A stretch of 64,000 nt of DNA from Monosporascus cannonballus (GCA_004154925.1 QJNS01000136.1:62001-126000), one strand, 5' to 3'; positions 25,080-37,270 are shown, counted from the first letter of the stretch. Translations and numbers: made by a program. The notes: generated from the sequence alone by a model not told the origin.

Positions 25080-25450
25080 CGATAAACTTAATTTTAAAAG
25101 ATTTAAATTGTTTAAAGTTAATAAAATTATTTCCAAAATTAATTACAAATTGTTATTATCCAAAAACATAAAGATATACCTTATTTTTCACATTTTTTTA
25201 CTTAAATTAACATCTAAGAACGCCCCGTTAAAAATAAACTTAAAATTCGAAAAAGATTTTAACGAATACGAAATTAAACGAATATTAAATTCTAGAATAA
25301 TTAAAAAAATATTTAATACCTAATTAAATAAAAAAGATACTTATATAAAAAAAATACGTAAAAATTATTTAACCACTTAATAAATATAATAGACCTAATT
25401 AAGACGTTTTACCACCAAAATCCTGACCGACCGTCTTTAATACGGCCAAG
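25080..25450 (+). pseudogene. Gypsy-C1 integrase C-terminus and chromodomain
   Basis: Open for 71 codons at 25,108-25,323, the best preserved stretch of this element. LFKVNKIISKINYKLLL is the post-integrase motif and FHIFLLKL the HVSLL-type motif. FEKDFNEYEIKRILNSRI (25,243 onward) starts the chromodomain. After a stop at 25,321 the expected W-bearing core is stop-ridden and runs to about 25,450. Confidence 0.82.
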
Positions 25451-25499
25451 GTCATAGGCAATAACGGTCTCCCACTTAAATTAACTTTTATTATGCTTT

Positions 25500-26030
25500 A
25501 ATCGAAAAAAATAAATACCTTTATTAACGTATTTAACTTTGAAATAAATTATGCTTACTTCTTTTTTTTACGATCTTTCTCCGTATTTAATTTTTTTCGT
25601 TCCTTTAATTTATTTATATTTTTAAATCCTTTCTAAATAAACGATACCCCTTTAAAATATAATTATTCAAATTAACGATCCAACCGAATAATATAATTAA
25701 ATAAATTTTAAAATTATTAAATAACTAAACGTTTTTTTCGGTTTATCCGGAATTTTTCGGCCCGGATATTTTTAAGCGATAAAAGCAAAATATAGTTTTT
25801 ATTGCAAAATTAAATATTGGCCGCCAAATAATTTTAATAATTCCTTTAATTTTTTAATATTTTACAAAAAAGCTTTTTCTCGAAATAACGCGTATACGGC
25901 ATAATTTCGAAACCAAATTAAAAAATTGATTTAATTAGTTTATAATAACTTTTAATGGAAAATTTAATACGTTTTTAAGGTTTATCTAATATGGTTAAAT
26001 ATAATATTATAACGTAAAAAAAGAAAAAAA
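25500..26030 (-). pseudogene. Antisense Cys/coiled-coil ORF relic of Gypsy-C1
   Basis: Minus-strand relic between chromodomain and 3' LTR of a plus-strand element. The preserved core near 25,770-25,895 reads MPYTRYFEKKLFCKI, then NYQNYLAANIQFCNKNY. Given C-to-T change this suggests an ancestral double C-x2-C-x(6-7)-C arrangement. A basic Lys-rich helical tail follows (KKRKKLNTEKDRKKKK-like, 25,570-25,620). This is the clearest copy of the cysteine part. Confidence 0.68.
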
Positions 26031-26070
26031 ATTAAGGATTTATTTTTTTTATCTTTAAGGATAAAGATCT

Positions 26071-26087
26071 TAAAAAAGAAGGAATAG
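26071..26087 (+). other. Gypsy-C1 polypurine tract
   Basis: AAAAAAGAAGGAATAG directly before the 3' LTR start (TATTACGTTT, a RIP form of TGTTACGTTC) at 26,088. Confidence 0.65.
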
Positions 26088-26517
26088 TATTACGTTTAAA
26101 AGGAACTCCATTAGGCCTAAAAAAGGCCCAGGAAGTTGGAGACGCTCGGGATCTCCACCTTCCATCGGATAAACCTCGGGTTTTTATTAATTTCCAAAAA
26201 TACCAGGAAACTCGTGGACGACAAATACCATAATTTTTCGAGATCCCCAAAAACCATAAAAAATATGAAAGATAAAAAGAATATATAAAGTTTAGGTCTC
26301 CTATATAAATAATTACCTACCTAATTTCGTTCTTTAGCTATTAATCTAAGCTGTTAATCAAAAGTAATTATACCATTCTTTAATTAAGGGAAAAGTACTT
26401 AAATCTTTTTAACGAATAAATCACTAAATTATTCCTCGCCTTATTGTTACCTGTAAATCAAGACCCTTTTTGGATACTGCTCATACCTCCAGGTGGATGT
26501 ATGACAGGTTCGTTACA
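26088..26517 (+). repeat. Gypsy-C1 3' LTR
   Basis: A 430-bp LTR, far better preserved than its partner over the last 150 bp. It ends GACAGGTTCGTTACA. It retains GGATACTGCTCATACC near its end, the segment in which both LINE copies inserted in related LTRs. Confidence 0.88.
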
Positions 26518-26570
26518 CTTCACTGATCAGGACGAAATCTCCCCCTCCCAATTCAATATGGCTTATTAGT
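26518..26570 (+). repeat. Relic D, right part
   Basis: Starts with the CTTCA TSD, then CACTGATCAGGACGAAAT and CTCCCAATTCAATATGG, matching 40,508-40,545. Continues the element interrupted at 19,275. Confidence 0.6.
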
Positions 26571-28415
26571 ATTAAAACTTCGAATAATAGTAATTACGTA
26601 CGTTATTTTTACGGTATTATATAATAACGAGGCCTCGAATAGAAATAAAAAAAGCCGTTTAATAATTAGGTATATTTTCGAAAAGAAATAGTTAATATTA
26701 AATAAGCTGGTATGTTACCGAAATATAATAGGTATTAAATATAGCGATAAGAGTTATATTTCCGATATAAAAAACTATGTTTATTAACATAATTTATAAA
26801 GTCGTAAATTTGTTTATAACGTAGCTAGCTTCCTATTAGGCCTTGTATAGATTTTTTAAAAATTATATATAATGAATAAACAGCATTAATGAATTAAATA
26901 AATAAAATTAGATAATATTACCTGCGGACAAAAGGCAGACGGGTAATAACGTTTTAAAATAAAAAATATAATACGTAATACGCTTATTACGGCTGGTTTA
27001 ATAACTGTTTTTAATTTTATTTTAATACCTGTCGAAATTAAGGATAAAACTAATTAATAAATTTACGAAAAAAAATAACAAACACCTTTTAAGAATATTT
27101 AAGGAATTTACTTAAAGAGAATATAATGATATATTTGGACGGCTATTAAAATAACCTTTAAATAATATATAAATACGTTATTTATAAGGGTAATAAATTA
27201 TTTGTTATAAAACGAAAAAATTTATATCCAATTTTTATAATTTTTAATGTTAAAATTATTAACGTATTAAAAAGATTATAATACGCATTTAAGCTATTAT
27301 CTGATATATTAAGGTATCGTATTTGGATATATTTAAATAATATTTCGGCAATTTGGAATTTACGTATTAATATAACGTTTTTGTCGTAATAAACTTATTT
27401 CAAATTTTACGTAACAATACAAATGCGCAAAATCCGAGTAAAACAATACTTTAAGTATTACGGCGTTTTCGAAAAGAAATTAATAAATAAAATAATTAAG
27501 GCCGGTTTCAAATGATAGAAAATAAAGAAAAATTATAAGATTATTATTTATGAAATTAAATTAATAAATAAATAATAAATAATACTTTTTTTAAAAACTT
27601 ATTTATATAATACTAAAACGAAATTATTAAAACGTTATAATACTTAAAAGTTAACTTATTATATATATTATCGAAAAAAGTTAAAAATAATAATTAAATT
27701 AAGATTACAATATTTTTAATAATATAAACCAGATACGGGAAATTTACGTAATATTGTCTAAAATTTAAATATAACGACATAAAATTGAATTATTTTTATG
27801 GTAAAAAAATCCGGAATACTTAATATATTACGAAAAAATAATAAAATACTTAAGTCTTGGTCGAAATTATTATTAAAAAATTAGATATATAAAACAGATA
27901 TAATTATTTACGAAAAATAAGAAACAAATTTATATTTTTTTCCATACATCTACTATGATTGCCTAATTTTATAATATTATTTATATATAATAATATAAAA
28001 CAATACTTAATAATAATAAAAAGTAAAAAAAACAAATTAAAATAAAAAGAGTATATATTTATATGTTTGTATTAATGTTAATACCGTTTTTAAGTACGAG
28101 AAATAAGGATTTAATTAGGTTTTATTATTAATATTTTATTTCAAAATTTATAACGTTAATTTAACAATTAATAATAAAATTATTTTTAAATTAATATAAT
28201 AATATGTTCTTTTAATAAGTCGCAAAAGAAATATATTTAAAACTACTTATGAAAAGCGATAAGTCCTAAGACGAAATTTGTTAAATAGGTTTTTATATAT
28301 AAATTAAAACTACATAGCCTAATATACTTAATATACTCTAAGAGCGGCTTTGGAATAGCCGCGTTATGGCATTTTCCTCGGCGTTAAATACTACTACTAT
28401 TACTACTATTACTTT
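26571..28415 (+). mobile_element. Tad-like LINE, 5'-truncated copy (plus)
   Basis: The inverse of 30,296 to about 32,000. It represents the 3' part of ORF2 downstream of RT, plus the 3' UTR. It ends in a TACTACTACTATTACT microsatellite at about 28,400-28,415, the typical simple-repeat tail of a LINE. 5' truncation is normal for target-primed reverse transcription. It stops exactly at ATTTCTGAT (28,416-28,424), the same LTR target as the full-length copy. Heavily RIP-mutated. Confidence 0.7.
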
Positions 28416-28466
28416 ATTTCTGATATTATCTATAATTTCAGGTAGATCTATAATAGATTCGTTATA
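28416..28466 (+). repeat. C-type LTR terminal fragment (plus)
   Basis: The last 51 bp of a C-type LTR: ATTTCTGAT, then a RIP-eroded form of CTCATACCTCCAGGTGGATG ending CGTTATA. It lies between the LINE tail and Gypsy-4. The rest of this LTR copy is absent, lost with the truncated side of the LINE. Confidence 0.65.
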
Positions 28467-29797
28467 TAACTCTTTTATTAAAAGTGTATTTGCGATATTA
28501 TATTAACTATAAATAAAATAACTAAATTAAGAAATTACTTATTACGTAACTAATTTATAATAGGAATTATTACGAAAATATTAAAATAACCTTAGCAAAT
28601 ACTAATGTTAATTTTACTCCGAAAGTTTACAAAAACGTGCGTAATAAGGGATCGGTAAATGCTACAATAATCTTAACGTTAAAATAATTAATATAATTAT
28701 ACATAAAAATATAACCGAAATTAAAAAAGTATTATAACTAAAAGAATTAAAAAGGCTAACTTTTTTTTAAAAAAGAAGATAATTTATTTTGCTGTTAAAA
28801 ATAACAATACCAAAGATTCTAACTAAGAATTCGATTTTAAATATATCGGCCTATATAAAGTTATTAAGAAAATTTTTAAAAAATTACTAGTTAAAATTAT
28901 TATTAAAAGTTAAACTTTATTTAATTTTTTACATTTTAATTTAAATTAGTGATAGAAATAATTAAGGTAAATATAAAACGGGAAAATAAAGCGAAAAGAA
29001 CGCCCTTAGATACGAGGTGAAAAATGTTCGATAAATGAAAAAGAAAAGAATTAACAGAATACTTAGTTAAAGGAGTTATCCGAATTCGAATAATACGTAA
29101 AAACTCGTAAAAAAACCTTTAACCGCCTAACAGTTATTAAAAAGATTCCACTAACAAAAACGTTTAAGTTAACCGTCGACCAGTTGATAACGTTAAGGCC
29201 GGACAGAACGGATGCGGAAAAGGTTTATACTATGGCTAATCTCGACATTTAACATTTTTTGCTTTTCTTTTAAATGCTCAAACTTTTTTATCGCCTCGGC
29301 GCCTTAAATCCTCTAACGAAGTATCTTTGTGCTATAACGACGAAGGAGGCGTCGTTACTTTTGAAAACCGTCCAGTTTGTTTACGGCGATACGTAACGCC
29401 TTTTTGGCCTGCTTTTTTTTATGCTTCAAACGATCTTTCTCGTCGAAAATTCTTTTATATTCGGTTTCGAAAAAACTAAAAACGTTATAAAGACGAACAT
29501 AACGGATATAGTACGCATATTTTAAGAAATCTCGAGTAATCTTATAATCTCTAGTTTTTTATAATAAAAATACAATTATATAACGAAACCGAACCCAATA
29601 ATACGTTTTAATAATATAAAAGCGTTAATACGATTACAAAAACGAGTTTTCCTAATACGGTTGGATATAATAAAAAAAACTTATCAAAAATATTTTCGAA
29701 ATAAAATTCTAGAAAAAAAAAGTATTATAACTTACGAGCTTGATATTTATATATACGGTTGGAGATTAATACGGCTTACTTTAATTAGTTACGTAAC
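28467..29797 (+). mobile_element. Gypsy-4 3' fragment (plus)
   Basis: Plus-strand chromovirus 3' end. The integrase C-terminal region (about 28,470-28,960) includes FDFKYIGLYKVIKKI. Chromodomain traces (28,960-29,200) include TEYLVKG. The antisense small ORF follows, and the first 75 bp of the 3' LTR start at 29,723 (TATTATAACTTACGAG). The LTR is cut at 29,797 by Gypsy-C2 and resumes at 62,484. Its 5' two-thirds are missing. Confidence 0.78.
29205..29600 (-). pseudogene. Antisense coiled-coil ORF relic of Gypsy-4
   Basis: Minus-strand relic antisense to its plus-strand host. EYKRIFDEKDRLKHKKKQAK (about 29,405-29,464) and KALRIAVNKLDGFQK are followed after a stop by RRLLRRYSTKILR and AEAIKKFEHLKEKQKM. 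This is a charged heptad-rich coiled coil like those of the other antisense relics. The upstream cysteine segment is too eroded to read. GC content is visibly higher than in flanking DNA, suggesting weaker RIP here. Confidence 0.68.
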
Positions 29798-29818
29798 TGT
29801 AACAAACCTGTCATATAT

Positions 29819-30260
29819 TGTTACGGATTAAGAAGACCCCGGCCAGAAAAGAGGCCCAGGACCCAGGTCTAGTGGATAAACTTCGGCCCCACTAAATAGT
29901 CTCTGCGGAGACGACAGAGACCATCCAGAGACACTCCAGAGACCACCAGAGATACTCCAGAGACCACCAGAAACATTCCAAAAGACAAGCAGAAATAATA
30001 CGAAGGTTATGAAAAACAGGAAAAGTATAATAGGTACAAATCTCCTATGTAAATAGCACCTACTTAGTTTTCGCTCCTTAGCTATCAATTTAAGCTTTTA
30101 GCCAGAGGCAACTGCACCGTTCTCTAATTGAAAAAGGAGTACCTTGAAATTTCCTTAACGAACATACTGGATCATTCTTCGCCTTATTATTACCTGCAAA
30201 TCAAGACCCTTTTCGGATACTGCTCATACCTCCAGGTGGATGTATGACAGGTTCGTTACA
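29819..30260 (+). mobile_element. Solo LTR, C-type, weakly mutated
   Basis: A 442-bp solo LTR, TGTTACGGATTAAG to GTTCGTTACA, with perfect TATAT TSDs at 29,814-29,818 and 30,261-30,265. Such solos arise by recombination between the two LTRs of a full element. It sits in an LTR of its own superfamily in inverted orientation. C-rich and G-rich runs survive, so it largely escaped RIP, as expected for a late or short copy. The minus-strand open frame at 29,828-30,088 crosses its U3 and has no protein-like features. Confidence 0.92.
29914..29979 (+). repeat. Short tandem repeat in solo LTR
   Basis: About six imperfect 10-11-bp units of the CCAGAGACMAY type (CCAGAGACACT, CCAGAGACCA, CCAGAGATACT and others). 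Not seen in the Gypsy-C1 or Gypsy-C2 LTRs. Confidence 0.75.
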
Positions 30261-30479
30261 TATATCTACTTGGAGGTATAAGCAGTATCCGAAATAAGAT
30301 AGTAGTAGTAATAGTAGTATTTAACGCCGAGGGAAATACTACAACGCAGCAATCTCAGAGCCTTCTTTAAAGCATATTAGGCGTGCTAGATTAGGTAGTT
30401 TTACTTTATATATAAAAACTTATTTAATAAATCTCGTTCTAAAACGTATCGCTTTTAATAAACAGTTTTAAATATATCT

Positions 30480-33400
30480 TTTTTGCGGCTTATCGAAAAG
30501 TAATATTATTATATTAAGTAAAAATAACTTTATTTTTAGTTTTCGAATTAATATTTTAAATTTTAAATTAAAACGTGAATAATAAAACCTAATTAAATGT
30601 TTAATTTTCGTATTGAAATATAATATTATTAATAAATAAATAAGGTTTTTATTTTGATTTTTTTTAAAAATTTGTTTTATTATTATTAAATATTACTTTA
30701 CGTTATCGTATATAAATAATATTATAAAATTGGATAATTTTAATAAATTTGCGAAAAATAATAAGTTGTTTTATTAGTTTTCGTAAATAATTACATATTT
30801 TTTATTTATATAATTTTTAAACGATAATTTCGGTTAAATTATAAATATCTTAATTTTTTAAAATAATGTATTAAATATTCCGGATTCTTTTTATTATCGT
30901 AAAAACCATTTAATTTTATATCGTTATATTTAAATTTTCGATAATATTATACGAAACTGTTATATCCTGTTTAAAATATTAAAAAATATAATTTTAATTT
31001 AATTATCATTTTTACCTTTTTCAAATACTATATATCATAATTTAATTTTTAATTTTTGTAATATTGTAATAAATTTATTTTATTGTTGTATTATTATATA
31101 TTTTTAAAAATTATTATTTATTATTAAATTAATAATTTAATTTCGTAAATAATAATTATATAATTTTCGTTTATTTCCTATAATTTCGAACCGATTGTAA
31201 TATATTTGTTTATTATTTGGCTTTCGGAAATATTATAATATTTAAGGTATTATTTTACTCGAAAATGGCGGGTTTTTATTATTACGTAAATTTTACAATA
31301 AATCTATTACGATAGCAGTATTATATTAACCCGTAAACCTTAAATTGCCGTAATATTATCAAAGTATATTTAAATATATTATTTTAATATATCCGATAAT
31401 TAATTAAATATATATTATAATTTTTTTATACGTTAATGATTTTCACGTCGAAAACTATAAAACTCGGACAAAATTCTTGTATTTTATAATTAATAATTTA
31501 TTACCCTTATAAATAACGTATTTATATTTTACTTCAGGGTTATTTTAAAAGTTATTTATATAAATCATTATATTTTTTTAAGTAAATATTTTAATTACGT
31601 TGAAATAACGTCCGTTACTTTTTTTCGTAAATTTATTAATTAATTTTATCTTTAATTCCGACGGTTATCGAGATAAGATTAAAAGCGGTTATTAAATCGG
31701 CAGCAGTAAGCGTATTACGTATTATACTTTCATTTTAAAACGTTATTACCTGTCCGCTTTTTGTTTGCGAATAATATTATTTAATTCCGTTTATTTAGTT
31801 AATAAATGTAATTTTTTATATCGAGATTATAACTTTTGCCGTTATATTTAATGCCTGTTATATTTCGTTAATATGCTAGCCTAATTTGGTATTAATTATT
31901 TTTTTCGAAAATATGCCCGATTATTAAGCGGTCTTTTTTTATGTTAGTCTTTATTATTATATAATACCGTAAAAATAACGTACGTAATTAGTATTATCCA
32001 GAATCCCGACGTTATTAAGTTATATTTAATATCTATTAAGTTGCGAATATATTATGTTACTGTTATAATTTTATTTACTTTTTTTCGTTGTGTAACGTTT
32101 AAAGATAAATTTGCGGTTGAACCATATCTCGAATTAACGTAATTTCGATATTTAGTCGTTATTTTCCGGTTCCGAAATTAGGTTAATAATAATATAATCG
32201 CTTATAATTATCGATAAGTTAAAATCGTTGTTTGTGAATCGAATTATATATATTAATTTGTGTTTTTTAATACGAAATATACTTTATTAAGCTTTTTTTA
32301 TTATAGTCTTTTGTTAATGTTTTGTATTTATAGTTGTAAATTATATTCGAATACTTTGGATATTTTATTTAAGCAAATGTTATTGGCGTAGCTAAAATAT
32401 AAGTCCGAATTTTATTTTAAACGTTTCGTTAAATATAATATGTATAATACGGATAGTAATAAAAGTCTTTAAGGCGTTTAGTACCTGGATTGGCTAGAAT
32501 TTATTATAGCCGTTTTTAGTTATACCTATAAATGCCGTTTTATAAAAAATAAATCCGTAAATTTAAAAATTTCGAATAATTAGCTTTATTTTTAATTCCT
32601 TATAGAAGTTATTATTTTAACAAAACGTTAAACGCCTCTGTTATATTTATAGTAATTGTTGAAATCTTTTAGTTTTTCGCAAATGTTCGTTTTATTTTAG
32701 AAATAAAAGATATTATTAAGTTTATTATAAATCGTTTAAAAAATGCTATTCTGTACTATTAATTCAAAACCCTCTCGGTTAAAGTTGTTTATGCCGTTTT
32801 TTTGATTATTAGCTTTTTTAAGCCTTTTTTTACGTAAGAAAATAACGCGACAAATCTTTAAAACCTAGATGAAATATGGTCCTTATTGCCTGTTTTCGAT
32901 ATTATAAATACTTTCGTATGATACTATAAGCCTAGGAAATATATTAGTTTTAAATATTTTTAAAAGATTTCGTAATCGTAATACTTAATATATTCTTAGA
33001 ATTCTTTAATAGCCGTATAATAATATTACTTATTCTGAAAGAAATGCTAGTTATTTTTATAATATACATTTCGATTTTTTCGAATCTTATCGTAAAGTTC
33101 TATAGTAACCGAATCTTAAAACGCCGCTAATTTGTTAACGAGTTATAGCTAAGGTTATTTTTATTATTAAACCTTTTTAAAATTTCAGTTCGAAGTACTT
33201 TTACCTTTTTCGAGATATTTTCTACGATTTCTTTAACTCTTAATAGAGGTAACTTAAATCTTGGTTTAAATTTATGCTAGTTAAATATGTTATATACCTT
33301 TTTATCCGTAACAACTTTATCGATTATATTTTTTAATAATTTTATTTCGCTTTACGAATTACCTTAAAAAAGTCGCGGTATTCGTTTGTAAATATTTAGT

Positions 33401-34600
33401 TATCGAGTAAATGGTATTATTTTACTTTTTTAAAATTTTAATAGATTTCGGCATATTAATACGTTTATTACCCGGTTTTATAACCATTATTCCGCGCCGG
33501 CTCCTTTACGGCTTTTAGCCCTAAATTAAATATTTGGTTTATTTTATTTACATATTTATTTAGTTTTATCAATTGTTATACCGTTATTACGTCCGTTAAA
33601 ATAACCGCCTTCGCTTTAATTAATCTTATAAAGTTTTCGATGTTATTTTCCGTTATTTTATAACGAAATTATTTTAGTATTTTCTTTTTACCTAGTATAA
33701 TAATTAATAATATTTCGTAATTTAATCTAGATTGTATTTTTGTCGATATCGTCGTTTCGGTAAATAATACGTCCGAAAATATTAGGTCTATTACGTAGCT
33801 TATTTTATAAGTTAATTAATTAAGGACTTTAATAAATAAAAGTCTGCTATTTGTTATTTATTATACGACGTTCGCGTTTTTGCTTTTTTTCGATAATTTT
33901 AGCTTTAAAAATAAAATACTATACCTTTTAATTTCCCTCGATAATATTATTTCGTAAAATTTGTAATCTTTAATACGAAATTTAACGTTGCGTTATTATA
34001 TAGTTTCTTATATAGGTTAAATATAAAATATCCGTGTATTTTTAAGTAATTAATATTTTTACAATAAAACTGTTTTTTTATTAAGCGTTTAACCACTTAT
34101 TTTTCCGTATATACGTAATTATTTAGGGCTTATTATATAAACTTGTCCAGTTATTTATAGGCGCGTACGATTTATACTCTAAATAATTTTATATTATCGT
34201 TTTTAACTTATAATTTTTAGACTTATATTACATTTATTTTTTAAAGCAAATTTCGAACATTATAATATATGCCGGTGAGTTTTTTTATATATTGTGCTAT
34301 ATTATTAAAAGTTTTCGTTTTTTTATCGCAACTGTTTCTGCCGCCGTTTTTACCCGGCGCTTATATGGTTCTGTAGTATTTTATTATTGAACGTTAAAAA
34401 TTATCGTATTTTGATTCGTTTTGGTGTTTATCGTTATTTTGCGAGGTTTTCGCTTATTAACGCTAATATTTATTATTTGGATATTATTAACTATTACGTT
34501 TTTTATTGTTGAAAGTAAAGTTAGGGGTAATATATATCGAATTTCTTATATTTTTCGATAAGGTAAAGTTAAATTTTATTCTTTTAAGGCATTAATTCTT
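30480..34600 (-). pseudogene. LINE ORF2 relic (EN-RT-RH)
   Basis: Endonuclease, reverse transcriptase and RNase H relic. RT is clear at about 32,000-32,700: LLLLSVLYMLYLTKRLK is the RT block before the catalytic box, and the box reads SYANNIC (YANN at 32,379-32,390) where the family has YADD. Both catalytic D codons have become N, as RIP would do. Regions 33,300-34,600 should hold the endonuclease but motifs are too damaged. The RNase H end overlaps the sequence shared with the plus copy. Confidence 0.75.
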
Positions 34601-34649
34601 TTCTTATTTTTTGCTTTTCGAAATCTGGCTGTTGGAAGTTAGGGCTCCC

Positions 34650-35980
34650 ATTATTAAATTAGGTTTAGGGCCGGGTTGGTCGTTTTGCTTTAACAATGCT
34701 ACGTTTAGCTGTATTTCGGCGTCTATCTAAGTTTCGGCTTTAATTTTAGCTTAAATTTCGATAACAGCGGCTATATCCCTATACCGTTTCGCTCTTCCCT
34801 TATATATCTTTTAAAAATATTTTTTGGTAAAAATTAATAATTATCCCTTTTCTTTTTTTAGTGCCGTTACGTACCCTGTATAACTTACTAAAAAGGGTCT
34901 ATTATAATTAGCGCATCTAGGCGTCTTTATATCAGGTTCGGCTATATCGGAGTAATTATTTAATTTATTTCCATATTTGTTATACCGAGCCGACTTTATA
35001 CATCGTTTAATAATATAATATTTTTAATAGCCGGAGTTGTATATCTTGATAAGGTTTTTTATTTGTAATTTTAATAAGCTCATTATTATTAAAAAAAAAG
35101 CAGAAAGAGCGAATTAGCTTTCGAAATAAAATAATTTAAGTGCTTAATCCGATATATAAATTTGGTCCGTAATTAAAGAGTTTTATTTTAACCGATTAGT
35201 TTTTAGTTTTAATATATATTTTATTTTTTTATTACGTCAAATATCTTAAAAATTTCCCTCAACGTTATATATAATAAAAACGTAAAATGTATGTTAATAA
35301 TCGTATATATATATTAATACTTTAGAAATTTCATTATATTAGCAAATTTCGAATTCGTTTTAAAACAGTTTTAATAATTTATCTAATTTTGATAAATTAG
35401 ATCTATAGGATATCCCTAAGAGCAAATTTAAAATTATTGAATTCTTTATATAAATCAGCCTTTAAAATAAATGGATTTTCCTTACGCACTTTCCGTTTTT
35501 CGTTTAAGCGAATAAATATTCAGATATTATCTTTAGCCTTTTATTATATCGAAATAAACGTCGTTTTTCGTATAATATTAATCTGGGCTAAGGTAAAGTT
35601 ATCGCTAGGTATAAAGCTTAAAATTTCGGCCCATAAAACTTATTTTAAAGATATAATTATCCGTAATACCTCGCTAAAAATAAGTTAAAAACTTATTAAC
35701 CGGATAAATACGTAAAATGCTCCACCCGTAACGGAAAATATTACCATATTTAAATAGCTTATTAACATTTCAACTAGGCCATTAGCTTGGCGTCTATATT
35801 CTGTTATATAATCCCCTTTATAAAAACCTATTAGCAAGTCTAGAATTTTTACTAAATTGCAAATAACCTACTTTTTGATTCGTATCTACCGTTTCATTTC
35901 GTCGAGCTAGGCCATTAAGGCTAAGGATTTTATATCTATGGAAAGGTTTTAGGGAGCGGGTTTTTCTAATTAGTTAGCTT
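34650..35980 (-). pseudogene. LINE ORF1 (gag-like) relic
   Basis: Minus-strand nucleic-acid-binding protein relic. A knuckle-like RCANYNGPF segment at about 34,890-34,918 corresponds to the CxxCxGxH-type gag knuckles of fungal Tad elements; the second C has become Y. Downstream are RDIAAVIEI and NDQPGPKPN (34,660-34,780). The N-terminal limit is uncertain; 5' sequence up to 36,292 is leader. Confidence 0.6.
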
Positions 35981-36301
35981 TAAAAGTAAACGTATTTTTA
36001 AACGTTTCTTTCTTTTTGTTTTGCTATAAATTCGTAAAGGTAAGCAATTCAGGTAAACTGGTATGCTAGACCGCATTGTCGTCGACCATAATAAATCTTT
36101 AAGGGATATTAGAGGCCGTTATCTTCGCTTATAAGTTATTTTGTAAAAGCCAAAACGCTTTTATCGCGAAATTACGACCTTAGTGTTTTGCGTCCACTAG
36201 TGGCGTTAATGTCAAGTATTAAAAAAATGTGTATAATGCACGCTTTAGTACTAACAGTAGCAAGCGCACGGATAATATTTAGAAAAAGGGTGATCCGAAA
36301 T

Positions 36302-36673
36302 AGGATCTTAATTTACAGATAACAATAGAGCGAGAAATAATTTAGAAATTTGTTCGTTAAAAAGGTTTGCGTATTTTTCTCTTAATTAAAGAACGATGTC
36401 TTTAATTAAAGGCGTAAATCGATAGCTAAGGAACGAAAGCTATATAGGTGGTTATTTATATAGAAAACTTGTATTTTTATATATTTTTTTCTTTTAAAAG
36501 TAAGTGTGTTATAGATTTATATGATTTATATGATCTAGTAGATTATTTAGATTACTCAGATCATATCCAAATGCTAAGTCTTAGAACCGAAGTTTAGCCG
36601 CAGATATAGTTCATGATCGCATTAGGTTAAGAAAATAGGCTTTTTTAATTTAAGACTTTCTTATTTCGTAATA
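36302..36673 (-). repeat. Gypsy-C2 3' LTR, proximal piece
   Basis: 372 bp matching 62,056-62,478 without its terminal 51 bp. Its LTR start is the inverted TATTACGAAATAAG at 36,673. To its right is a purine-rich minus-strand tract (AAAAAGAAAGCATAA), as expected for a 3' LTR. Confidence 0.8.
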
Positions 36674-36771
36674 TTATGCTTTCTTTTTAAGGATTTTTGT
36701 CTTAAAGATAAAACAGTAAGTGGTTTCTTAATAAAATATTTTTATGGTTTTCGTTTCTTTTAACTTTTATT

Positions 36772-37270
36772 ATGTTAGGTCGTATTGAAAAATAAAAAAG
36801 AAAACCTCGCCTGAATTAACGCGAGTTACGCGATAATCGCGCAGATTATATTAAAAAGTTTAGTTCCAAAGTTGCTTTTTATTCGAATTGTATCCGTTTT
36901 GGAGATTTCAAGTGTTTTTACGTATTTGACATTTCGAGTTGTAGTTGTTGTACTTAACGTTAACGCTTAGGTTGTGACGTTTTAGACATGAATTCCTTGG
37001 TAAGGATTAAAGAGGAGCGCGATCGTTTGAAAAAGGAATAGCGCAAAATGGAGGATACTTTGGTGGAGCTTTTTGGTTGGTTAAAGCGCTTACGTCTTTA
37101 ATAAGACGTTCTATAGAAGAAAGCTTTTGCGATCCTAAAGGAAGGGTACGAGTTGGATTAGCTAGAGGAACGAGAACGAGTAGAGAAAAAACAGCGACGC
37201 GTGGAAGCGGAGCTTGCCTCATCGAGATCAGGACCCCATTTTGAAGGTTGTGGCTGCGCCTGCGGCGCAG
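36772..37270 (+). pseudogene. Antisense Cys/coiled-coil ORF relic of Gypsy-C2
   Basis: Plus-strand relic antisense to the minus-strand host and the best preserved of the six. ATG at 36,772 (MLGRIEK), a basic N-terminus, then CIRFGDFKC and SSCSCCT with LGCDV (36,890-36,985). Next is a long coiled coil: MNSLVRIKEERDRLKKE (36,989-37,039), KMEDTLVELFGWLKRLRL and LEERERVEKKQRRVEAELA (to 37,216). Only about six stops, mostly at CAG/TGG-type codons. A Zn-binding head with coiled-coil dimerisation is inferred. GC is high at 37,130-37,260. Confidence 0.75.

Larger units (their letters stand above)
19276..26517 (+). mobile_element. Gypsy-C1: complete Ty3/Gypsy chromovirus, RIP-mutated
   Basis: A 7,242-bp element with LTRs 19,276-19,702 and 26,088-26,517. 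TSDs are CTTTA (19,271-19,275) and CTTCA (26,518-26,522), one RIP-type change apart. The contents run in order: zinc-knuckle gag, RT, RNase H, integrase, chromodomain, antisense ORF and polypurine tract. It inserted into relic D. Its LTR 3' half matches those of Gypsy-C2 and the solo LTR at 29,819, but their 5' halves differ. Confidence 0.9.
29798..30295 (-). repeat. Gypsy-C2 3' LTR, distal pieces
   Basis: TGTAACAAACCTGTCATATAT (29,798-29,818), then after the solo LTR TCTACTTGGAGGTATAAGC and on to ATCCGAAAT (30,295). This is the reverse of the C-type LTR end. It is interrupted by the solo LTR (TATAT TSD) and cut by the LINE. Confidence 0.75.
30296..36292 (-). mobile_element. Tad-like LINE, full-length copy (5,997 bp)
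   Basis: Non-LTR retrotransposon. A 9-bp TSD, ATCCGAAAT, lies at 30,287-30,295 and 36,293-36,301, and a (TAG)n-like 3' tail at 30,296-30,325. Two relic genes lie in Tad order: ORF1 with a C-terminal knuckle, then ORF2 with RT. Near full length by its 5' GC-richer leader (36,000-36,290). RIP-mutated throughout, inactive. Class assignment rests on the RT and knuckle motifs and the tail/TSD structure. Confidence 0.8.

Noticed and set aside
29828..30088. 86-codon minus-strand frame with hydrophobic segment and repeats
   Set aside because: Lies wholly in the solo LTR; the repeat texture comes from the 10-11-bp tandem units.
37007..37222. 71-codon minus-strand open frame with Pro/Leu-rich product
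   Set aside because: Shadow of the better supported plus-strand coiled-coil relic at 36,772-37,270, which has family resemblance to five other copies.
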